Below are positions 1-8,239 of a stretch of 64,000 nucleotides of DNA, one piece after another. The translations under genes and the position numbers were made by a program. Location: positions 310,001 through 374,000 of the forward strand of contig JANFNE010000039.1 of NCBI GenBank assembly GCA_024867545.1, read 5' to 3'. Under the pieces are notes generated by a model that saw only the letters and a list, made by a program, of their open reading frames with translations, ran no database searches and was not told where the DNA came from. Positions within the stretch are counted from its first letter, which is position 1; every line of letters begins with the position of its first letter. Source of the stretch: Phytopythium helicoides (taxonomy: Eukaryota > Oomycota > Peronosporomycetes > Pythiales > Pythiaceae).

Positions 1-404
1 TGTGCATCTAACTAACCCAAGCGTTGACATCGCAGACAAGTTCATTCAGAAGAAGCGCAAGGAGTACACAGACCCGAACTCTTCGCAGAATATGTCGCGT
101 CTGAACGACGACCTTGCGGATGTACACAACATCATGCGCAAGAACATTCAGGAAGTGCTTAATCGCGGTGAGCGTGTCGAGCGTACGTTGTGCTTTGTTG
201 TTTCGCTGGCTTGTGATCATGGAACTAATCATCTGCCGGTGCTTTTCAGATGTTTCCCGTATCTCGTCAAACCTGGCGGACCGATCCAAGGACCTCAAGT
301 GGGGTGCCAAGAAGTTGCGGATGCAGGCCATTTACCGCCAGTACGGCCCTATCGTGGCCGTTGTGCTGCTCGTGCTGTTCATTATTTACATCAAGTTCTT
401 CTAG
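1..404 (+). CDS. Sec22-like R-SNARE, 3' part
   Basis: This is the C-terminal half of a vesicle R-SNARE for ER/Golgi membrane fusion; the 5' end, including the expected longin domain, lies outside the window. Exon 1 runs to 182 (codons start at 2), the intron is 183-249 (GTACGT..TTTTCAG), and exon 2 ends at a TAG at 402-404. The joined protein has the SNARE heptads (DDLADVHNIMRKNIQEVL), the likely zero-layer Arg in VLNRGERVE, and a C-terminal single-pass anchor (VAVVLLVLFIIYIKFF). The motif NIQEVLNRGE resembles Sec22, where NIEEVLxRGE is typical. VAMP7-like SNAREs are an alternative, but the Sec22 resemblance is better. A related mini-gene lies at 3357-3656. Confidence 0.85.
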
Positions 405-945
405 GCGCGCTCTCGCTTAAGTCAGGGTTGGAAGCAGGAAGTTTTGATTGGAGAAGCACCGATATGAGAGCACCACTCGCTTTATGCGCAAGCATAATCG
501 ATGAATAGAATCGTAAACGGTCATGATGTAGTATCTCTAGGAAACGCGTTGCTGGGGGAGCTGGCTGATGCTCCCAGGAAGTTGCCGTTTGTGTATTCCG
601 CTGTAAAAGCTGAAGTGCTCGCTCTCGTCCGACGAGAGCGGGTGGTTAATCTATTCGCTAAGCTTCCTATTGCTCCCTGGGCCCATGGCGATCTCTCCGG
701 CAGAGCCACACGTGGTGGCTGGCCGCACAGCCAGCTGACTATGTGCGTACCCGTTGCAGCTGCCGGCAAACGACGGCTGTCTACGCCTTGTGTGGGCTGG
801 AGCTCTGACCAAGCCCCAGCAACCCACTACACATGATGAGACAATAGCATGTTTTGAATTGTCAAGCGCCCACTCGCTCTCGAACGGCAACGAACGAAAG
901 CGGCTGCCGACCTTGATCTCCATACTCACAGTGTAATTTGCCACC
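405..945. other. non-coding region upstream of Fanzor
   Basis: No protein gene is supported here. It holds a perfect 21-base palindrome (620-640) and a hairpin-prone stretch near 705-735 (AGCCAC..GTGGCT). It probably combines the SNARE 3' UTR, the left end of the mobile element and the Fanzor promoter. No terminal inverted repeat matching 2926-3356 was found by eye. Confidence 0.6.
620..640. repeat. perfect 21-base palindrome
   Basis: Two 10-base arms (CGCTCTCGTC and its reverse complement) flank a single C at 630. It lies 306 bases upstream of the Fanzor ATG. It could be a protein-binding site, an RNA hairpin or part of a transposon end; the sequence does not decide between these. Confidence 0.8.
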
Positions 946-2925
946 ATGGCAAACAAGCGCGCTCGATCGGGCAAGGAGGGCGATCCAGGTCCCCGGCGAG
1001 GCAGGTCCAAGATCAGACAAGCTGCCACAGGGCTATGCAGATCCACAACGAGTAGAGCTGCTTCAGCAACTCGTCGAGGTCGGTCCAAGACAACACGTGC
1101 AGCTGGTCCGACGTCAGGCGGTGCTAGGTCTAAAAGGAAGAAACGCAGTGCAGAACCACGCAAGAGTCAGGCAAAGAGGCGACGAGCCGAAGTCGAAGCT
1201 CGTGACGCAGCTAACGCCAAATCCTCGCTTGTGTGCGTCAAGACGTCGCTCAAGGCGTTTTGCAAGAGCGATGAGGCCATGACTTTGCCGTGGGAGTCCG
1301 TGCTGGCGGATATGGACCAGGCCGTGCTGGAGGCTTACGTCCTCGCCAACATCCACGCCGTGCGGATGTGTCAGCTGGGCGATGCAGTGGAGCCACTCAA
1401 CCAGGTCTTCTTCTACAGATGCCTATCGTGTGTTTGCAACGCCAACTCCACACTCGGGTCTCCTGCATTCCAGCAATCAGTCACGCTGTACAACACTTGG
1501 CGAGGTGAGGACGCTCGACGTGCAAGCAACCGGCAGATTACCGCTGGGTGGCAGCAGAACGCAGCCCAAATGATGGCCACTAACACCAAGAACGCGATCG
1601 TACGCAACTTCTACCGTCGCTTTCACCGTCACATCAAGCGGGTCTATGACTTGAATGGTGCTGAGGCCTACGTCATGATCAAGAGCATCCTGGACCCTGT
1701 CTACAACGGCAACGATACCGAGGTGCAGGCTTGGCGAGAGCAGATCCCGCGCAACGAGAGCGGCTACTTGTCCGACGAGGCTAACAGATTGCTTCCTCTC
1801 ACCTACATGATTCTGACCGACATCGAAGAGAGGAATCGCCGGTTTCAGCATCGACAGGACATCCCAGAGGTCCGCACGTTCAGTCTCCTGCCGACGAAGA
1901 ATGGGTTCAAGTGCTCGCACTTCAAGATGTGCAAGACGGCGCTCCGCAGCCTACTTCTACGTGCTGGTGTTCGCGTGCCTCCTCTAGGTGACGATTGGAA
2001 TGCTGTCGCAGACGATTGGTGGCACAGTCTCTTCAATATCGAGAAGTTTGAAACAGCCAACAAGAAGTTCGCAGGAGAGATCGTGACGGACGGAAAGGCT
2101 GTCAGCATCGTCATGCGGAAAACTCATCCGGCGACAGACCGCCAACTTAGGGAAGAAGACTACGATGTCATGTGGGGCCTAGATCCTGGCAGACGAGATC
2201 TGTTTGTAGCAACCAACCAGGACGGCGAGACTATCCACTGCTCTACTCGTGAGTTCTACGAGGATGCTCGCTACCACAAGAGCAACCAGAAGATAGCTTG
2301 CTGGAAGGAGCGGCGTCCCGACATTTTGGCGGTCGAGCGTCAGATGCCGTCGAAGAAGACCGCGTCGCTCGAGTTGCTGGAAACGTACACACGATACGTT
2401 ATTCCACGTATGGAAAACCTGCTAGGATTTTCACGGGCGAAGGGATTCCGCAACCTGCGTTTTGGTCGGTACATCTTTGCGCAGAAAAAGCTACATGAAC
2501 TATGTCGGAGACTGACTCAGCAAGCAGGCAGGCGAACGGTGGTTGGATTTGGAGATTGGAGCAATACCGATTACTCTGGACTCATCAAGAAGTGCCCCGC
2601 GGGGCCGGTCAAAAGACTGGAGCACACGTTGAGAAACTACTGTCGTGTACAACCAATTGATGAGTTTCGCACCAGCAAGCTTCACTCACGTTGCCACCGG
2701 CAGCTAGAATACCAGTACAGTCTCCGACTCTGCAAGGTCAAGAACAGCACGGACAAGGAATGGCGGACGTGCAAGGTTTATAGTGTGCTCCATTGTCGAT
2801 CCAATGGCTGTTTTGGTACTACTGTGAACCGCGACGTCAACGCCTCGAAGAACATGCTGATGCTCCTCCTCAACATGCTCCGTGGTCAACCAAGACCTAC
2901 CGTTTTCTGTCGAGCGCCAACTTAA
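946..2925 (+). CDS. Fanzor-type RNA-guided nuclease (TnpB-like)
   Basis: The ORF is intact, intronless and 659 residues long. Residues 1-75 are very basic, with repeated RRGRSK blocks and KRKKR/KRRR clusters that look like nuclear localisation signals. The C-terminal half carries a split RuvC core: GLDPGRR with the first Asp at D413, and NRDVNASKNM with the last Asp at D630. A zinc-ribbon-like H580-x2-C583..C617-x4-C622 lies between them, following the TS motif typical of TnpB (here TSKLHSRC). At the usual RuvC-II Glu position there is GFGDWS (D537). A Glu at E573 just before TSKL may be the relocated acid described for Fanzors. Fanzors are eukaryotic relatives of transposon TnpB and cut DNA using a guide RNA encoded near the element's end. 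The group (Fanzor1 or 2) and activity are not decided here. Confidence 0.9.
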   Translation: MANKRARSGKEGDPGPRRGRSKIRQAATGLCRSTTSRAASATRRGRSKTTRAAGPTSGGARSKRKKRSAEPRKSQAKRRRAEVEARDAANAKSSLVCVKTSLKAFCKSDEAMTLPWESVLADMDQAVLEAYVLANIHAVRMCQLGDAVEPLNQVFFYRCLSCVCNANSTLGSPAFQQSVTLYNTWRGEDARRASNRQITAGWQQNAAQMMATNTKNAIVRNFYRRFHRHIKRVYDLNGAEAYVMIKSILDPVYNGNDTEVQAWREQIPRNESGYLSDEANRLLPLTYMILTDIEERNRRFQHRQDIPEVRTFSLLPTKNGFKCSHFKMCKTALRSLLLRAGVRVPPLGDDWNAVADDWWHSLFNIEKFETANKKFAGEIVTDGKAVSIVMRKTHPATDRQLREEDYDVMWGLDPGRRDLFVATNQDGETIHCSTREFYEDARYHKSNQKIACWKERRPDILAVERQMPSKKTASLELLETYTRYVIPRMENLLGFSRAKGFRNLRFGRYIFAQKKLHELCRRLTQQAGRRTVVGFGDWSNTDYSGLIKKCPAGPVKRLEHTLRNYCRVQPIDEFRTSKLHSRCHRQLEYQYSLRLCKVKNSTDKEWRTCKVYSVLHCRSNGCFGTTVNRDVNASKNMLMLLLNMLRGQPRPTVFCRAPT

Positions 2926-3356
2926 CACATCAGGGGCCACAAAGTGTCTGCAGGTGCGCTCAGCGTTGCCCGCAGATAGCACTGTATACTCAGGCATTGT
3001 TGCATTTTCACTGGGTTCCATTCCCAGTCATCGTCTTTTATCGTAGGATGCCGGGCTTACCACGGCCATACCCGCGAGCCGAAGGCGAGTGCTAGCAATA
3101 GAATGATTTGAATGATTTTTGATCTCGGTGATCTGCTAGACGTAGCTCGCATATTCTTGTTGACGTCAAATCGACACAGTCACCTATTGCTGTATCGACA
3201 GCGACCTGGAATGACGTGGCGTCATCTTAGTTGGGTTGATACTGTACCTGTGACGGACCATTCGTTCATTGGGATTCCATCACAATTCAAAGTGCCCACC
3301 CAAGAACGAATCGACCAAACGAATTGGTTGCAACTCAAACGAAGCCAAAGTCAAGC
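2926..3356. other. Fanzor 3' flank / promoter of SNARE mini-gene
   Basis: No protein gene is supported. Visible structure includes a hairpin at 3010-3028 (ACTGGG, 7-base loop, CCCAGT), the palindrome TTGACGTCAA at 3160-3169, and ATGACG-TGG-CGTCAT at 3211-3225. The first part is where a guide (omega/fRNA) transcript would be sought by analogy with TnpB. The TGACGT sites nearer 3357 may instead be bZIP-type promoter sites for the next gene. Confidence 0.5.
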
Positions 3357-3656
3357 ATGGCTCCGAACTTGAGCTGCAACTACATCGACGAAGTGCAATG
3401 CATCATGCGCCGGGACACCCAGCAAGACCGTCACCAGCCAGAGCGTCTCGAACGCAGTACGTTGAAGTCCAAGTCGTAGAACGCGATGATCAATGCACTA
3501 CTAACACTGGTACGCATTGCAGTCGCTCCCAGATCCAAGGAGCTAAAATCGGCCAGGAAGGCATTTCGGATGAAAACATACATCCAATTTACATTCGTCA
3601 CCCTCCTCGTGCTGATCGTTATCTATGCAAAGTTTTTGCTGGCTACCACCTTCTAA
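3357..3656 (+). CDS. short SNARE-like tail-anchored protein
   Basis: This small two-exon gene has exon 1 at 3357-3456, an intron at 3457-3522 (GTACGTTG..CATTGCAG) and exon 2 ending at a TAA at 3654-3656. The product of about 77 residues has a divergent SNARE heptad stretch (YIDEVQCIMRR, then PERLER), a RSKELKSARKAFRM linker and a C-terminal anchor (VTLLVLIVIYAKF). It aligns with the C-terminus of the Sec22-like gene at 1-404, and its intron is at the same place and phase (phase 1), so the two look like tandem duplicates. It lacks any longin domain and most of the early heptads. It could be a degenerating copy or a short SNARE; no stop or frameshift was seen within the two exons. Confidence 0.6.
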
Positions 3657-3846
3657 ACCATGCAAGTAGATGAAGAGGTCCTCTAAGAGCGCTACAATGC
3701 ATATACGTGCGATGACAAACTTGACTTGTGGTTGAAGGGACTTGTCACTAAGCACCCCCAAGTTGGAGGTGACTCTTCAAAATCCTTCGGATCCGATTTT
3801 CTCCGAAGTTAGTGAACTGATTGCTTTGTGACCCTGGAAGTGAGCC

Positions 3847-5110
3847 ATGTCGTCCAAGGACATCTGGGGCTTGCTGTCGGCCGTGGAGAACGCGTCAAAA
3901 GTGCTGACACCGCGACGAGACGACGATGCAGTGAAGGCTGAGGAGAAGGACACATTTACGCTCATCGTTGGTGAGAAGGGAGCAGGCAAGACTTCGCTCA
4001 CGGCCAACTTTCGCAACTCATCTAAAGGTAAAGAGAAGATCTCGCATTATGGTTTTGCAGATGAAGGCTGACGGAATTGTTGCTGCTAAAAGCTGAGGAG
4101 ATCAAGCCGACAACGGCGCTCGACTACGTGTTTGTGCGGCTCAAGGCTGGCGCAAATGGTTCGCGTCCGCCAGTTGCTCACATGTGGGAGCTTGCAACCA
4201 GCAAGTGCATTGGCGACATGGTCCGCATCCCATTGGCACCCGAGAGAGTGCTCAACGGCGCTCTTGTGATCGTACTGGACCTCTCGACGCCTGGCGACGT
4301 GGTTCCATCACTAGTAAAGTGGCTCGTCATTCTCCAGCGAGTAGTGAGCGAGATTCTCAAAGTCAAGGAGAAGAACCCAGTAGACAAGTTCGCAGTCGAC
4401 CGGCTTCGTCAGGAAGCGATGACCAGTCGGTACGGCACTGCTCACCCAGACAAAGACGACGTGGTACCAATTGCACTCCCGGTGCTCATTGTCGGCAACA
4501 AATACGATGCGTTTCGCGACGAAGACCCAGTGAAGCGCAAGGGCCTGCTCCAAGCTGTCCGGTATCTCGCTCATCTGTATGGTGCGAGCGTGCTCTTCAC
4601 GAGCATGAAAGATAAGGCGCTGGTGTCACAGTTCCGCTCTGTCATGAAGGCGTTCGCATTCCGCTGCATGCCGAAAGGAGCTAGCAAGGAGGTAGATCCT
4701 GCCAAGCCACTCTTCGTACCAGCTGGAGCCGACTTGTTCGAGGACATCGGCATGCCCAAGACGGGGCGTCGCCATGATCAGTTTACGCGGGAGCAGCACG
4801 AGGACCGTGCTCGGCAGTGGAAGAAGATCGCAACCGAGTACTTCGCCCCCTCAGGACTCGTGACTGACCCTGACGAGAAGAGCGAGGGCAAAGCGGACGA
4901 AGACGATCGCTTGAGCGCTGCAGACAAGTTCCCCGAGCCCAAGATCGACCGCGTCCGTCAGCAAAAGAGGTCCGTTGTCATTGCATTTAGCTCGTGGTCG
5001 CACAGCATTGAACCTGATACCTTACTGTGTACACGATGAACAGCGAGGAGCTCCGGCGCTACCGCGAGAGCCGCAAGAAGGCCATGGAGCGCAAGACCAA
5101 GGCCGCGTAG
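3847..5110 (+). CDS. DYNC2LI1: cytoplasmic dynein-2 light intermediate chain
   Basis: This is the light intermediate chain of the retrograde intraflagellar-transport motor. Suggested exons are 3847-4027, 4093-4969 and 5044-5110. The first acceptor (4092) was chosen because it is the one that restores frame and gives KAEEIKPTTALDY, matching the family's KPTLALEY after the P-loop. The P-loop GEKGAGKTSL is at residues 42-51, and a G-domain-like VGNKYDAF is near residue 195. HMWELATSKC, YGASVLFTSMKDKAL and KPLFVPAGADLFEDIG follow the D2LIC family order. The last exon codes a short basic helix ending in a TAG at 5108-5110. The gene implies a flagellated life stage, as in oomycete zoospores. No frame break was seen. 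Confidence 0.88.
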
Positions 5111-5319
5111 TTAAGCTGCCAACGCCAACGTCGCTTGATGCTCCAAGTGTAGCCATGTGTTCCTTTCCCACCAATCCCGCATTTTAACACCCCATTATCT
5201 CCAATGGAATGCCACAAAAGTCTCAAACCGTTCTTTACTGGCTAAAAATGGGCCCGCCCCGACGAGGGGGAGGAAAGATATCCAAAACGCGAGAAGCTAG
5301 AGAAGAGCGAGCCGCCACT

Positions 5320-5995
5320 ATGGACTCGGTGTTCGGTATCGTGGGCAAGGACTTCGTGCTGCTAGCCGCCGACTGCAAGGTCGTGCGCAGCATCCTCGTG
5401 TACAAGGACGACGAGGACAAGGTGCGCTCTCTGCCGGTGTTTTTTTCGGGCGAAATCGCGTTCTGGGGAGCTAACAACCGCCGCCAGTCGGTGCAACTGG
5501 ACGAGCACAAGCTGCTCGTGGCCACGGGCCCGCAGAGCGACCGCGTGGCCTTCGGCGAGTACATCCAGAAGAACATGAAGCTGTACGAGCTGCGCAACGG
5601 CGTCACGCTCAACGGACCCGCCACCGCCAACTTTGTGCGCAGCGAGCTCGCGCGCTTCCTGCGCAAGTCGCCCTACCAGGTCAACCTGCTGATCGGCGCC
5701 GTGGACCAGGCCGGCGCGGAGGACCCCTCGAGCACCGCGGGCCGTGCCCAGCCTGCACTGGGTCGACTACCTCGGCTCCATGGCCAAGGTCAACTTCGGC
5801 GCGCACGGCTACGGCGCGCACTTCTGCCTTTCCATCTTCGACCGCGAGTGGAAGCCCGACATGACGCTCGAGCAGGCCACCAAGGTGCTCAAGATGTGCC
5901 GTGCGGAGCTCGACATGCGCTTCCTCGTGCGCAACGGCGAGTGGAGCTACAAGGTCATCGACACCAACGGCATCCGCAACCTCAAGGTCGAGTAA
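5320..5995 (+). CDS. PSMB2: 20S proteasome subunit beta type-2 (beta-4/Pre1)
   Basis: This is a structural, non-threonine-active beta subunit of the 20S core. The start at 5320 (MDSVFGIVGKDFVLLAAD) matches the family start; an upstream in-frame extension to 5209 is probably 5' UTR. A 66-base stretch at 5422-5487 (GTGCGC..CGCCAG) fits an intron, since the family lacks those 22 residues, yet it is in frame and free of stops. Conserved blocks are FGEYIQKNMKLYELRNG, YQVNLLIGAVD and, in another frame, LHWVDYLGSMAK and AHGYGAHFCLSIFDREW. The frame shifts by one base at about 5739-5741: one G in a GGG run seems extra, and without it the frame reads through to TAA at 5993-5995. Two CCAAT motifs lie upstream (5171, 5201). 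Confidence 0.88.
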
Positions 5996-6202
5996 ACCGA
6001 GCCGCGGACAACGAGTGGGGACGAGAAAAGAAGACGTGGTAGTTTAAATGCTCAAATGGCACAGGAGCAGACCTGCTTCGTTGTTCAAGAGCCCGGAAAC
6101 ACTCGTGCTCGCTACGTTTGTTCATTCAGTCACTTACCGCAGATCGATCGGGGATCTGCATTTTGGCAATTGGATAGTTCATCCAGTTTTCCCTGACACC
6201 GA

Positions 6203-7865
6203 TCACGCCACCAGCGCGCCACGAGCGGGCTGCACAGAGAGGATAAATGGGTCTCGCATCGGGAACGAGATCGAGCGCGAGTACGTCACGTGCTGACCAG
6301 GCTTGGGGGCGTAGTGGAAGCGCGACACAGTCGACGCGATGAGAATCTTAATCTCAAGTTGAGCCAGTTGCTTGCCAACGCACATGCGAGGTCCAGCGAG
6401 GAACGCGTTAAGCTTGAACGGCGACACAACCTTGACTTTGCCATGTCCATCCAGCCAACGCTCAGGCTTGAATTCGATGGCGTCATCTCCCCAGAGTTCC
6501 GGCAGGCGGCCCATCGAATACGAAGTCAGCAGCACGGTAGCACCTTCAGGGACAAACGTGCCGTCCGATAGCACCGTGTCATGGCTAGCAACGCGGGAGT
6601 TGAGTCCCGCGGCAGGATACAGTCGGAGAGTCTCGCGGACGCACGCCTCAAGGTACGGCAGGTCCTGGAGATCCTCCATGGTTGGAATCCAAGTCGGGTC
6701 CTCGACGAGCTTCGGGAGGTTGGAAACAAGCTCTAGACGCAGAGCATGCTCAACCTCAGGATGCGACGACAGCGCATATACAAACCAGCAAAAGGATTGT
6801 GACGTTGTATCACGACCAGCCAGCAGTGCGCTCACGGAGATGGCACGAAGAAGAGTCGCGTCAAGGACGGTCTCGTCTTCAGTTATCATCGTCGTCGCCA
6901 TCACCAACAGCATGAGGGTTGAGGCGCTTGTTGCGACGGCGCTCGTTGTCGCTCTCGATGGCCTCAATAGCCATGCTGACGATGTCAAGACTTTCGTCCT
7001 TTTCACCAGCAGCATTCTTCTCTCGATGGCGGGTCAACGACCGATCAATCAGGTTGTACACAGTCGAGTCAACGATATGGAGGCACCGCTTGAGCTCTCC
7101 CTCCAGCCCGATTCCAAGCCACCTTTTGATTTTCCACAGTGGTGTCGGCTGTGTGAACCGTGTGGTGGAAATGTACTGCGCGCGATCAAACGCCCTCTCG
7201 AACTCGGACGCCTCCCCAGCCGCAAGAGCGCCAAGCTTGAGCCCAAAGCCGACTTCGGTGAAGACCTCCATCGTGAACCGCGACATGAGCGTACAGATAT
7301 CGAACGAGGTGCCCGTCGCCTGCGTGGCTCTCTCAAGATGGCGAGCTAGCACGAGCATGTTCTTGTGCATGATCTGCGTGATGGACTCGCGCAGCGCGCG
7401 CGCCGAGAAGAGCCGCGCGAGGATCTTGCGCTGCACTCTCCACTTGGCGCCGTCCACGAGCGTGAGGCTGTCCCCAAGCAGGTCGTTCAGCCGCATGTGC
7501 ATGCCTGGGCCCTTGCCGAAAGCCTCAAACTGCGTCTTGACCACGTCCTCGAACAGCTCGGGCGTCGAGACGACGATGAGGTCCGGCCGGCCCTGGCGCG
7601 CGGATGGCGAACGGCGACGGGTGGAAAGCGCCGCACGTTGTCCAGCACGTAGTCGTGCAGCACGTCGTTCTTCTCCAGCAGGTCCAGCAGGTTGCCGAGC
7701 ACCGGCAGCGTCGTCGGGGGCACCGGCAGCGGCTGTCCTGCGCGTCTCGGAACGCGACGAGCGCCGCATCAGCCGCCGCAGCGCGAGCGCCGCCGCGACG
7801 CCAGCGCCCAGCGCCGCAGCCGCCAGCAGTGCGCGGTCCTCTCGCTGGAACAGGAACGCGAGCAT
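6203..7865 (-). CDS. cytochrome P450, frame-broken
   Basis: This is a microsomal P450 of the kind common in oomycetes (CYP86-clan-like fatty-acid hydroxylase style; exact family not decided). The start at 7865 begins an N-terminal anchor (LLAAAALGAGVAAALAL). Conserved parts follow in order: TTLPVLGNLLDLLEKND, PDLIVVSTPELFEDVVKTQF, KWRVQRKILARLFS, the oxygen-binding I-helix AGRDTTSQS, the K-helix ETLR, FKPERWLDG, and the haem loop FLAGPRMCVGKQLA with its Cys ligand. The stop is at 6203-6205. The reading frame changes three times between about 7590 and 7760 and once near 6885-6900, so no single ORF covers it. All catalytic motifs are intact, so assembly indels are likelier than decay. Confidence 0.85.
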
Positions 7866-8239
7866 CGCGCGGCCAGGGGCGAGTCGCCAAGTGGCCGCGG
7901 CCGCGCAACGGCATCGGGAAGGGCGGAGTACACTCCCGCGCGGATTGCGGCGGTCCAAAGTCTCATTCGCCAGTCGCGTCCGACGGGATTGGTCTCGAAT
8001 GGGAGATGGAAGGTGAGGGCGGGGCGTTTTGATCTGGACATGGCAGAGTTGAAGTGAGACCGTGAGTGGCTCCAGGCCGTGATGGGGGTGACGTGGCGAC
8101 TGACACGCATGAAGACGCTTTGTACAGATGCAACCTCCGCGCTTACACGCAGAGCCGTGTTATCTATCATCACTGGCGGCCAGCAGCACCAACGGTGCGC
8201 TTTCCTGCACATACCTCTAATGGATTCTCACGTCAGCGC
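7866..8239. other. intergenic region
   Basis: This 374-base stretch lies between the P450 start and the helicase stop, both on the minus strand. It should hold the helicase 3' UTR and the P450 promoter. No further gene is visible. Confidence 0.6.

Noticed and set aside
405..945. Overlapping ORFs (e.g. 501-836 and 754-936) upstream of Fanzor
   Set aside because: They overlap each other in different frames and show no motifs; chance ORFs in GC-rich non-coding DNA.
3058..3085. 5S-rRNA-like phrase (ACGGCCATACCC)
   Set aside because: Only the short phrase matches; the rest of 5S rRNA is not present.
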